Assembly: GCA_002469915.1 (NCBI GenBank)
Contig: DKOG01000263.1
Span: 1-9,072 of the forward strand
From: Bacteroidetes bacterium UBA7368
GTDB taxonomy: Bacteria > Bacteroidota > Rhodothermia > Rhodothermales > UBA10348
Length of the DNA: 9,072 nucleotides
Reading direction: 5' to 3'
The notes beneath the pieces were generated by a model, which made no database searches, was not told the DNA's origin, and was given only the letters and a program-made list of their open reading frames with translations. Both the position numbers and the translations under genes were made by a program. Below, piece by piece: positions 1-7,591 of this stretch. Within the stretch, counting starts at the first letter, position 1. Each line of letters opens with the position of its first letter.

Positions 1-450
1 CTCGAGCAACGATCCGTTGGTTGCTGCAGCCAACATGTGATTTTGATAGGCTCGGTTACTGGGAGATAACTCCAGTGCAGCGACATCTGAAGGCGAATAG
101 CCCAACTGTTTACCGTATTCGCTGTGCAACTCCTTTTCCACCACTAGCGCCATACGTGCGCCCTCAATGAACCATAATTTGATATCTGGATCGCTAATCC
201 GTGTGGATATAATAGAACAAACGTCCGCGTAGGCCTCCAAATAACGCGCATCCTGCATCTGGTAGAATCGGAATCGCTCTTCTGGGAGCGAACCATCTAC
301 CAGCGATTGTACGAAGGGGTGTTGAAACGAAGCCTCCCACCGCTTGCTAGACTGTTCTCTGCATGTCACCGAAAATGGCGGGACAATTAAGTCAGGTACG
401 TTTTGTTGACCGTCATCAGCCTGATCGACGTCCGGAATCGGACCCTGCAT
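1..450 (-). CDS. tenA: TenA/thiaminase II-family protein, 3' end cut off by the window
   Basis: The family (TENA/THI-4/PQQC fold) hydrolyses aminopyrimidine breakdown products of thiamine, or thiamine itself, in the cytoplasm. From the ATG at 450, 150 codons are visible and the frame is still open at base 1. The family pattern is clear by eye: RWEASFQHPFVQSL at residues 37-50, an LPEERFRFY segment, then QDARYL at 66-71, whose Asp67 matches the conserved Asp44 of B. subtilis TenA, and SPSNRAYQNHM at 129-139, whose Tyr matches Tyr112. The catalytic Cys and C-terminal Glu positions lie outside the window, so the TenA_C and TenA_E types cannot be told apart. The start is uncertain. The frame is open from 531, with GTG at 459 (a weak AGGTGA lies 13 nt upstream) and TTG at 507 as alternatives. 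Even the ATG leaves about 36 residues before the conserved WE, longer than in B. subtilis. The gene lies close behind the histidine kinase gene and is probably co-transcribed with it. Confidence 0.88.
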   Translation of the reverse strand, partial: MQGPIPDVDQADDGQQNVPDLIVPPFSVTCREQSSKRWEASFQHPFVQSLVDGSLPEERFRFYQMQDARYLEAYADVCSIISTRISDPDIKLWFIEGARMALVVEKELHSEYGKQLGYSPSDVAALELSPSNRAYQNHMLAAATNGSLLE

Positions 451-515
451 TCGAATCACAGATTTGTTTTGATCACCTAAGATACCGCGAATGAAGAGGT
501 CATTCAATTTGTCTT

Positions 516-3500
516 TTAAACCAAGGGGACTTTAATCCAAAAGGTAGTGCCCTCATCCAAGCGGGTATCAAATCCAATTTCTCCATCCATATTCTCGACG
601 GTCTTCTTGGCTATTGCCAGTCCGAGGCCCGTTCCACTCGTTTTGGTCGAGAAGCTGGGCACGAATATGCGATCCCACAGATTACGAGCAATCCCATTGC
701 CGTTGTCTCGAACCCGACTTTCAATAAAAGGTCCTTTCTCATTACGCATTATAGCGGTCGAGACCTCGATTACGGCCGAACGCTCCTCGGGCACGGCCTG
801 AATCGCGTTTTTCAAAAAATTGATATACACGCGTCTCAATGCTTCCCGATCTCCATGAACCAAGGCTTCGCTAGCATCCAAACGCAAACTAATGGAGACG
901 TTTTCTTCTGCTTGCATCAACTCAACCGCTTCAGAAATGACCCGGTGTAGATCTACTTCTTCTCGAATATGAGTAGGCATCCGTCCGAAGGATGAGAACT
1001 CATTGGCAATCCGTGCAAGGGCATCTACTTGTTCAATAAGCGTAATCGTTGTCTGGCTAAATTTGCGGGCAAACTTCTCATCGTCCGATCCATCTTCACT
1101 CCTGCGGCCAAAAGCAGCGCGCAGATGTTGAATGGATAATTTCATGGGAGTCAGCGGATTCTTGATTTCATGCGCAACCTGCCGAGCCATCTCTCTCCAA
1201 GCCAGTTGCCGCTGTTGTTCACCTACCAATTGTTGACTCTCTTCCAATTGATCCTGCATCGTGTTAAATGAGTCAACCAAATCCGCGATCTCGTCTTGCG
1301 AATCCACATCCGCAATATGCTCAAAATGACCCGCTGCAACCGATTGTAAACCAGCTCTTAGCTGGACGATGGGTCTAGTCAGTGCGTTAGCAAGCAAAGA
1401 TGCAGTGACCATCACGACGAGGACCAGCAATAGCAGGGCTCCGAACAAGTAGGCAATCGTGCGAGCCCGTTCTTCCTCGATGCGCTCTTGTTCTGGGAGC
1501 GTCGGGATAGAGACCACATAATGCGGTGTTCCCCTCTCATCGGTCAGTGATCGATAGCCCGCAGTATAGGCGAACGATCCAAGCTCTTCATCCACGCTCA
1601 CAAACTTGAACCCATCAAAGAAAAGGGCCTCATATGCAGCTAAGGGAAGCCTCTTTTCAATTAAACGATCTCGAATTAGTTCGGGGCGACTAGCCTGATC
1701 CACTTCCGTAAAGTGATAGACAATTAGATCGAGCCCGACATGAGCCGAGAGCGAGTCCACACTAATGCGATCCAACACCCGATAGGGCAACTCTTCGCCT
1801 TTGGCCTCCAGTAAGAGCGTTTCCTCTACCCGCTCCAAGTGCTGTTTCAGCCAAGATTCTATCGCACGATCGGTCTCACCGGTAACCACCTCCAGTCCAA
1901 CAAATCCCATGGCTAAGACCGTGACAATTCCGACCGAGAAAAAGGCGTTCAATACACGGTCCCTAAATCGTTTGGGCTGGTTTGTAGCACGACCCTTCTT
2001 CTTCAGCCTCCAAATCGATCCACCGAAATAAACCGGCCCGGCTAGAAAAAGGCCAGCCACTACGACTCGCAATAAGTGATATAACTGATCAAAAAAATTG
2101 GTGGTTCTTCGCCGAATGGCGATAACCGTCGATCCGGCCCGCTGAACGGGAGATTCTATCAAGTTGTAAAGTGTGTTGTAGTCCCGATCTCGAATCCGCT
2201 CGCTGATCCATAATTCCGGGTCACCACGAAGTTGGTCCAATATGTTGGGATCCAGAAAAGACTTTCCAAAACTTTGCCCCTGGCTTCGAACCAAAACCCC
2301 GTCTCTAAACTCGGCAATCGAAAAGTCCGTGTACCGATCCCCATAATATCCAGCTGGCGTAAGCACCTTTGGAAATGGCGTACTCGCAGATTCGGAAAGA
2401 GACCGTTGTTCGGCGCGTACGAGCACATACAGAGGAAGACCTGACGGATCGCCTTGAAAACCCGCATACCGGAATCGGTTTTGATCTGCCATGCCTGTCA
2501 GCTTCTCGATCATACTTCCGCTTGAGCCGAATTCACTGTACATGGCTCCGAACAACTCAAACTCTGATCGGTCCGCCGCATCTCTTGTTGCTCGCGGCAT
2601 CCGGCGTACGCGGTTTGAATATCGCCCGAGAACCCTGCCCGTTGGTTCATGCAGCGTAATCGTTACATCGTAGCTAGCAAGTGCTGTTAAAAGGAATCCA
2701 CGCGTAGACTCCTCGGCTAAAGAGTCCAACCTGAATCTGCGCTCGACTTCATCAAGGCTTTCAAGCTCAACAAACTCTCGGGCAAAATCTGTACTCGCCG
2801 ATGCGTCCAATACCTGAGCTAAGGCGAACATTACCCGCGCATCTTTATCCTCCTGAAAAGATTCAGCTGCATCTAACATCCGTATGCGCACCTTCGCATC
2901 CTCGCTCATTTCGAGCATCGGAAACAAGATCAGTGAAACCCCCAAAATGATGGGAACGAAGTGCCGTAAAGAAACAATAGGAGAGCTTCTTGCAGGCTGG
3001 ATGGGGCTAACGGCAGCGGCAAGTACAAGGGCGAAGGTCGTTCCCAAAAACACTTGCCAAGGGACATCTGAAAAACTCACGGAAAACAGCCATGAGACGA
3101 AAATCGTCGACGTCAAAAACCAGACCATGAGTTTCGCTTTCCCAGGCAGTCGGGATAAATCCAAGCGTAACCAATCGGTCAGAACCCAGACCAATCTTCC
3201 GCCCATGAGAATGGCAAAAAACACGACCAGTAGCAGAGCTGAAAAAACGACCAATGTAAGCCGATCAGGGAGCAGACCGGATCGGGCGAACAGATCCAAG
3301 GTACTGTCCATAACCGCATGTGAGGCAACAGAATAGGTAAACCATGCGATACCAATGGCAATCAACTGGTGAATCCCAATGGCTATTCCCATTCGACGCG
3401 TGAAGCTTTCCGTGGAGTCAAAATGAAGAGAGTTTATTGCTCGTTCTCTGACGGCTGCAGTGAGCCGTAAAAAGACCAAACCCGCCAACATTAAAAACAC

Positions 3501-4580
3501 GGATGTAATGAACAGATCTCCTATCGTTCTCAGAGATCCCATCCCGAATACAGAGGCCAAGTGCTGAGGATCAAACAGTGGAGCTAAGGGCGCTTTTCCT
3601 GTTTGCCATCGAGACGGAATATGGGCCCAAAGCAAGACCCATCTCGCACCGGCTAGGAGAAGGAAATAGCCTCCTAAGTGCGCCATTTTGATGCGTGCAA
3701 ATGGATCTGATGTCGCTCCAGCCGATATCCATAATTTTCGCGTGGCTAGCGTAATGATCCAGCCAAGTAATAGCGCCAGCCAGAATGCCATGATGTCCCT
3801 GTACACCCCGGCTCTTTCCTCTGTTAGGTCTAACGCACTGGCTGGGGAAACAAGTACCCGTCCGACCTGCTTTCCTAACGGTGAAACTAACGAATGAAAT
3901 CCCTCTTCCGCTTTTGTTGAACTAGACCCGAACTCAAATTCAACCGGAAACCCCAGTTTTCTAGTCCACGTTTCTCCCCAGGTATAATCCCGCAGATAAT
4001 CGTTTCTTATGGGCATGAACACTTCGACCATAGTGCCCAGTCTTAGCGCACCTAATATCTGAGTTCCGTCACGAATAGGTTCCCAGACAACCAATGCTGT
4101 TCGTTCTGCTCCATCGCGAACAACCCCTTCGAGGGATTCAGACATGAATCCACTCGCATTTACCCCATCATCTATCGGAAATACCGGACCGTTCCAAGCT
4201 AGCAGAACTGGGGCGTGATCATAGACTTCAACAAAACCTCGGTTCTCAATCTCGAATGTCGAAGTGGCGCGAACCACTTTTTCTCTTGAACCTGCCTCAG
4301 ATTCGCGAAATCTAAAGCTAGAAATCAACTCAGGAGTCGAGGCCATTGCTTTGGCTGATCTACTCATTTCCCGAAATACCCGTGACAGATCCTCTTGAAT
4401 CTGCTTGACCGCCTCTACTTCGCGAGATGAAATCATCTCTTCATAGGAGTGTTCAATGCGATCCACATCCCATTTTCCAATCGCCCATGTGAGAACCAAC
4501 ATGAGCGCAAGTAAACCACTAACGCGAACTGCGGTAGATGTCCATACGGAAAAAGGGGATCGTTCGGACATCTTACCCAT
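516..4580 (-). CDS. Giant NtrY-type membrane sensor histidine kinase
   Basis: This 1354-residue inner-membrane sensor kinase should autophosphorylate on His and pass the phosphate to a response regulator. The core is complete. The H-box is WREMARQVAHEIKNPLTP, with the phosphorylated His at 1137. The N-box is NFLKNAIQA (Asn1258), G1 is DNGNGI (1292-1297), the F-box is near FVPSFSTK (1306-1313), and G2 is GTGLGLAI (1316-1323). A HAMP domain (about 1066-1118) precedes it. The H-box resembles NtrY and related kinases. By hydropathy I count about twelve helices: near 17-34, 262-280, 300-320, 355-375, 397-418, 440-466, 484-501, 508-526, 538-556, 838-855, 880-900 and 1041-1065. This leaves large extracytoplasmic segments at about 35-261, 557-837 and 901-1040 and puts the kinase core in the cytoplasm. 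I do not recognise the sensor segments. The start may instead be the fourth codon (ATG at 4571), one base after the upstream stop. No partner regulator is visible. The ligand is unknown. Confidence 0.93.
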   Translation of the reverse strand: MGKMSERSPFSVWTSTAVRVSGLLALMLVLTWAIGKWDVDRIEHSYEEMISSREVEAVKQIQEDLSRVFREMSRSAKAMASTPELISSFRFRESEAGSREKVVRATSTFEIENRGFVEVYDHAPVLLAWNGPVFPIDDGVNASGFMSESLEGVVRDGAERTALVVWEPIRDGTQILGALRLGTMVEVFMPIRNDYLRDYTWGETWTRKLGFPVEFEFGSSSTKAEEGFHSLVSPLGKQVGRVLVSPASALDLTEERAGVYRDIMAFWLALLLGWIITLATRKLWISAGATSDPFARIKMAHLGGYFLLLAGARWVLLWAHIPSRWQTGKAPLAPLFDPQHLASVFGMGSLRTIGDLFITSVFLMLAGLVFLRLTAAVRERAINSLHFDSTESFTRRMGIAIGIHQLIAIGIAWFTYSVASHAVMDSTLDLFARSGLLPDRLTLVVFSALLLVVFFAILMGGRLVWVLTDWLRLDLSRLPGKAKLMVWFLTSTIFVSWLFSVSFSDVPWQVFLGTTFALVLAAAVSPIQPARSSPIVSLRHFVPIILGVSLILFPMLEMSEDAKVRIRMLDAAESFQEDKDARVMFALAQVLDASASTDFAREFVELESLDEVERRFRLDSLAEESTRGFLLTALASYDVTITLHEPTGRVLGRYSNRVRRMPRATRDAADRSEFELFGAMYSEFGSSGSMIEKLTGMADQNRFRYAGFQGDPSGLPLYVLVRAEQRSLSESASTPFPKVLTPAGYYGDRYTDFSIAEFRDGVLVRSQGQSFGKSFLDPNILDQLRGDPELWISERIRDRDYNTLYNLIESPVQRAGSTVIAIRRRTTNFFDQLYHLLRVVVAGLFLAGPVYFGGSIWRLKKKGRATNQPKRFRDRVLNAFFSVGIVTVLAMGFVGLEVVTGETDRAIESWLKQHLERVEETLLLEAKGEELPYRVLDRISVDSLSAHVGLDLIVYHFTEVDQASRPELIRDRLIEKRLPLAAYEALFFDGFKFVSVDEELGSFAYTAGYRSLTDERGTPHYVVSIPTLPEQERIEEERARTIAYLFGALLLLVLVVMVTASLLANALTRPIVQLRAGLQSVAAGHFEHIADVDSQDEIADLVDSFNTMQDQLEESQQLVGEQQRQLAWREMARQVAHEIKNPLTPMKLSIQHLRAAFGRRSEDGSDDEKFARKFSQTTITLIEQVDALARIANEFSSFGRMPTHIREEVDLHRVISEAVELMQAEENVSISLRLDASEALVHGDREALRRVYINFLKNAIQAVPEERSAVIEVSTAIMRNEKGPFIESRVRDNGNGIARNLWDRIFVPSFSTKTSGTGLGLAIAKKTVENMDGEIGFDTRLDEGTTFWIKVPLV

Positions 4581-4983
4581 CCGATTCTTCTACTAGAAAC
4601 TCGCGAACTTTCCAGGTGCCGTCACTAACCCTCAACCGAATATATATTCTAATGGGCTTTTCAGCTGATTTAGAAAGGTATTTCCCCTCAACAAACCAAG
4701 CTCCAGGGGTACGAGTTGAACCTGTAACACTGAAGTCTTCCGGAGGAAAGTCGCTAAAAAAGCTCTTGAGCAACAGAGTGGCTTGGCCTTTGGAGTAATA
4801 CCGTCCGACGCCAAATAGCCCGATCTCAACGGAATACAACGTTTGATCCGCGAGTCCAGCTGCATCAGCTGAAAGGATAGCCGATTTAATCTGGGACAAA
4901 ACGATGTCCCCAGTCTGGGCTTCCACCGATCTCACACCAAATGAGATCATCAAACAGAATACTATAAGGATGCGCTTAATCAA
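4573..4983 (-). CDS. Small secreted DUF4783-like protein
   Basis: This 136-residue protein has a clear type I signal peptide: MIKR, a hydrophobic stretch at about residues 5-17, and a likely cut after VEA (residues 20-22). The mature part of about 114 residues looks like DUF4783, an NTF2-like fold family of unknown function known mainly from Bacteroidota. The matching pattern is an N-terminal helix with SAILSADAAGLADQ, a YYSKGQATLLLKSFF segment (62-76), and a strand-rich end with IRIYIRLRVSDGTWKVREFLVEE (110-132). It should be exported to the periplasm. There is no lipobox Cys at the cleavage site. Its last codons overlap the kinase frame if the kinase starts at 4580, and its stop is one base before the alternative kinase ATG at 4571, so translation of the two is probably coupled. 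No Shine-Dalgarno is visible before the ATG at 4983. The family assignment is from memory of the pattern; the secreted nature is firmer. Confidence 0.8.
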   Translation of the reverse strand: MIKRILIVFCLMISFGVRSVEAQTGDIVLSQIKSAILSADAAGLADQTLYSVEIGLFGVGRYYSKGQATLLLKSFFSDFPPEDFSVTGSTRTPGAWFVEGKYLSKSAEKPIRIYIRLRVSDGTWKVREFLVEESDG

Positions 4984-5178
4984 GGATGAAGAAAGCTGTC
5001 GATAAAAGTGAACAAAAGCGGTTTTGTAAGGTGATTGCAGTCGAGCCTTACTAGAGAAAGTAGCAAGAAACGCGCCTATTCACCCGATTTATCTAAAACA
5101 TCCTGTTTCTGAAGGTTCACCACTATTTCGGAGGCGAAACAACCACAGAAATGTGCACTTAAAAGGCCAGTGCTCCCA
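4984..5178. other. 195-nt gap inside the minus-strand gene cluster
   Basis: No gene is supported here. It separates the mutS2 stop from the DUF4783 start and is the only long gap among the five co-oriented genes, so a promoter for the DUF4783-kinase-tenA unit would most likely lie here. I found no convincing -35/-10 pair. The best hairpin is GCACT/AGTGC (5155-5159 with 5169-5173, 9-nt loop), with only five base pairs and no T-run, too weak to call a terminator. A minus-strand frame stays open to a TAG at 5076-5078, but its only usual starts (GTG at 5123 and 5120) give about 15 codons. Confidence 0.5.
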
Positions 5179-7590
5179 TCAATCGAAGTGGATGATGGTC
5201 ACTCCCGCTCCACCTTCCGAAAGAGGAGCCTCCTCAAAGCCTTTGACGCCGTCCATAGACCCTAAAATTTCGTGTAGAATCTGACGTAATGCGCCAGTAC
5301 CCTTCCCGTGTACAACCTCCATTCTGCTCAAGCCTGCTGCCATCCCTCGATCTACAAAAGGAACGACTTCGGAATAGGCCTCTTCGACCCGCTTCCCACG
5401 AATATCTAGCCTCGTACGCACGTCATGCGCAGTTAAGCCCCCCGATGCGGAAAGCGATTGTTTGACGCTAACCTGCTGCTTGGCTTTTCCGCCCACCTTT
5501 ACAAGGCGTGCGATAGGAGAACGCATCTGCATGCTCCCGAAAGCGACTAAAGCATCCTTTCCCTCCAACTCTAACACTTCACCGACGGTCGTCGCATTCT
5601 CCATGCGAACCTGATCCCCCAACCCGATGGGAGATGAACCCGTCGTCTTTTCTACCCTCCTTTTTTTGCGGGTAGCCTTCTTCTTTTCGGTCCGCTTTGA
5701 CTCATTTGTAAGGGTCTCCCCAGTCCGCTTCAGGCGATCCCGAGCACTTTTTGTTTTTTCCTTGTCGGCTCCAGACTCTTTAATTTCTCGGATCGTCCGC
5801 TCAATAGCCCTATTAGCACCGCGGACAATGGCATCAGCTTGTTCTAAAGCCTTTTCCCGAATACCCTGCTTTTCTTCCTCGATGGAAGACAAACGACTGG
5901 CCAACGTATTACGCTGAAGCGAGAGCTCGGAACGTACTCGGTCGGTTTCCTCCAGGCTTTGCGCTAAGGAATTGTTTCGTTCCATTAATTCAGCGATCAA
6001 CGCCTCGGCACTAGCATGTCCCCCATCCATGAGTTCGTGTGCTCTCGTCAGCACAGAATCGGGCATTCCCGCTCGCTGCGAAATCTCGGTGGCGTACGAT
6101 GATCCTGGAAGACCAAAAACAAACTCATACGTTGGCCTAAGTTCTGATTGATCGAAAACCATTGATCCGTTGGCCACGCGCTCCGTTTCGTGGGCAAATA
6201 CTTTCAAAGGGCCAAAATGAGTGGTTACTACGGTTCGAACACCGCTCATCAATAACTGCTCCAAGACGGCTCGGGCCAATGCTCCCCCTGCTTCCGGATC
6301 CGTTCCTGTGCCAGCCTCATCAATCAATACGAGAGACCGGTCTGTGGCACTATCTAGAATCGAACTAAGATTCTTCAGATGAGAGGTAAACGTAGACAGG
6401 TCATCCGAAAGGGACTGCTCATCGCCAATGTCAGAATACAAGGCGTCAAATACATCTACTCTTGATCGATCATCCACGGGCACGGGCATCCCCATAGCCA
6501 CCATGGCGGTGATCAATCCAATTCCTTTCATTGTAATTGATTTTCCACCAGCATTTGGGCCCGAAATAATGAGCACATCATGTTCTTTTCCGAGCTCTAC
6601 CGAGAACGGAATCACCTTACGCTTTTTCCCTTCATTGTTGAAATGGAGCACCAAGGCCGGATTGAAGCCGTCTTGAATCTGAATGACGCCTTCGTTCCCC
6701 ACTTTCGGTACAATCGCGCTCATCTCATTGCCGAGCGTCGCTTTTGCCAATCTAAAATCAAACAGCGTCAACCGCTGGCGAATTTCTCTCGTGTGAGGCA
6801 ATACCAAGCGGACTGCCGAGGAAAGTCGCTCTCGGATGAGAAAAATCTCTCGAACTTCCTCTAACTCTAATTCTCGGACACGGTTATTGCCATGCAGCGC
6901 AGCTTCCGGCTCGATGTATACCGTTTGACCCGTTGCCGAGGCATCGTGAACAAATCCTGCCACCTTGCGCTTGGCCTCTGCTCGCACGGGGATTACCACA
7001 CGGCCAGCTCGAATCGTGGGTTGGTCATCTGCTGCAAAACCATCAGAAGAAGCACGAACAAGTGCTTTCATGGCCGCGGCCCGCACGGAACCTCGAGCAG
7101 AAACTAGCTCTCGTCGAATCCGATTTAGCTCTGGAGATGCAGAATCTCGGATCTCTCCAGTATCCTCGATCGCGCCTAAAATCGTGTCTGCGGGAGAAGA
7201 TGGAACGACTAGATTGATCAATTCAGCCGAAATAAGAGGATATTTCTCCTTTCGGCGGCCAAAGTAGGTCCCAATGCGTTCTGCCAGTTGTAACACCCGG
7301 GCAATTGAGCGCAACTCGAGTGCGTCCAGTACGGCACCTTCGGGAAGAACCCGCGCTAGAAATTCTTGAATGTCTGGAAAATCTAGAAACTGAATCGGAT
7401 CATCAAATCGCAAACACTGCTGCAATTCGTCTACATACCCAAGTTCGGCACGCACGGCTTCGTGGGATCCTGGATTCAGAAAATCGTGCTGGGATCGAGC
7501 TGTTGCCTCCCCTCGGAAGTGTGTTTTCAGTCGGTCCAGAACGATGTCCAGACCAAGTTTATCTGCACTTTCGAGGGGAAACAGCTTCAT
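5179..7590 (-). CDS. mutS2: MutS2 (Smr-domain MutS-family ATPase)
   Basis: This 803-residue protein is full length for the family (usually near 780-800). MutS2 is a cytoplasmic homodimeric ATPase. Depending on species it has been linked to suppression of homologous recombination or to rescue of collided ribosomes. The sequence shows an N-terminal core and lever region (about 1-320), Walker A GPNAGGKS (344-351), the MutS signature stretch around SDIGDEQSLSDDLSTF (386-401), Walker B with LVLIDEAGTGTDP (420-432), and an H-loop TTHFG (456-460). A long charged coiled coil and linker (about 515-650) follows, ending in a very Lys/Arg-rich tract. Then come a KOW-like segment (about 655-698) and a C-terminal Smr domain (about 722-803) with LDIRG (728-732) and HGKGTG (761-766). 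There is no N-terminal mismatch-recognition domain, as expected for MutS2 rather than MutS. The ATG lies one base after the stop of the nucleotidyltransferase gene, so the pair is almost surely one operon. Confidence 0.97.
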   Translation of the reverse strand: MKLFPLESADKLGLDIVLDRLKTHFRGEATARSQHDFLNPGSHEAVRAELGYVDELQQCLRFDDPIQFLDFPDIQEFLARVLPEGAVLDALELRSIARVLQLAERIGTYFGRRKEKYPLISAELINLVVPSSPADTILGAIEDTGEIRDSASPELNRIRRELVSARGSVRAAAMKALVRASSDGFAADDQPTIRAGRVVIPVRAEAKRKVAGFVHDASATGQTVYIEPEAALHGNNRVRELELEEVREIFLIRERLSSAVRLVLPHTREIRQRLTLFDFRLAKATLGNEMSAIVPKVGNEGVIQIQDGFNPALVLHFNNEGKKRKVIPFSVELGKEHDVLIISGPNAGGKSITMKGIGLITAMVAMGMPVPVDDRSRVDVFDALYSDIGDEQSLSDDLSTFTSHLKNLSSILDSATDRSLVLIDEAGTGTDPEAGGALARAVLEQLLMSGVRTVVTTHFGPLKVFAHETERVANGSMVFDQSELRPTYEFVFGLPGSSYATEISQRAGMPDSVLTRAHELMDGGHASAEALIAELMERNNSLAQSLEETDRVRSELSLQRNTLASRLSSIEEEKQGIREKALEQADAIVRGANRAIERTIREIKESGADKEKTKSARDRLKRTGETLTNESKRTEKKKATRKKRRVEKTTGSSPIGLGDQVRMENATTVGEVLELEGKDALVAFGSMQMRSPIARLVKVGGKAKQQVSVKQSLSASGGLTAHDVRTRLDIRGKRVEEAYSEVVPFVDRGMAAGLSRMEVVHGKGTGALRQILHEILGSMDGVKGFEEAPLSEGGAGVTIIHFD

Positions 7591-7591
7591 C

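Noticed and set aside
479..503. ATG at 503 on the minus strand as a start for the gene after the kinase
   Set aside because: It is in the wrong frame and reaches a TAG after eight codons. The TenA motifs are in another frame.
2884..3336. A 150-codon open frame on the plus strand
   Set aside because: It lies wholly antisense to the kinase gene, has a low-complexity Ser/Thr/Lys composition and no recognisable family. The kinase frame carries clear membrane helices over the same bases.
5076..5123. Short minus-strand ORF from GTG 5123 to TAG 5076
   Set aside because: It gives about 15 codons, with no ribosome-binding site and no family resemblance. It is consistent with chance.
5155..5173. Hairpin GCACT/AGTGC after mutS2 as a terminator
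   Set aside because: It has only five base pairs, a nine-base loop and no following T-run on the minus strand.
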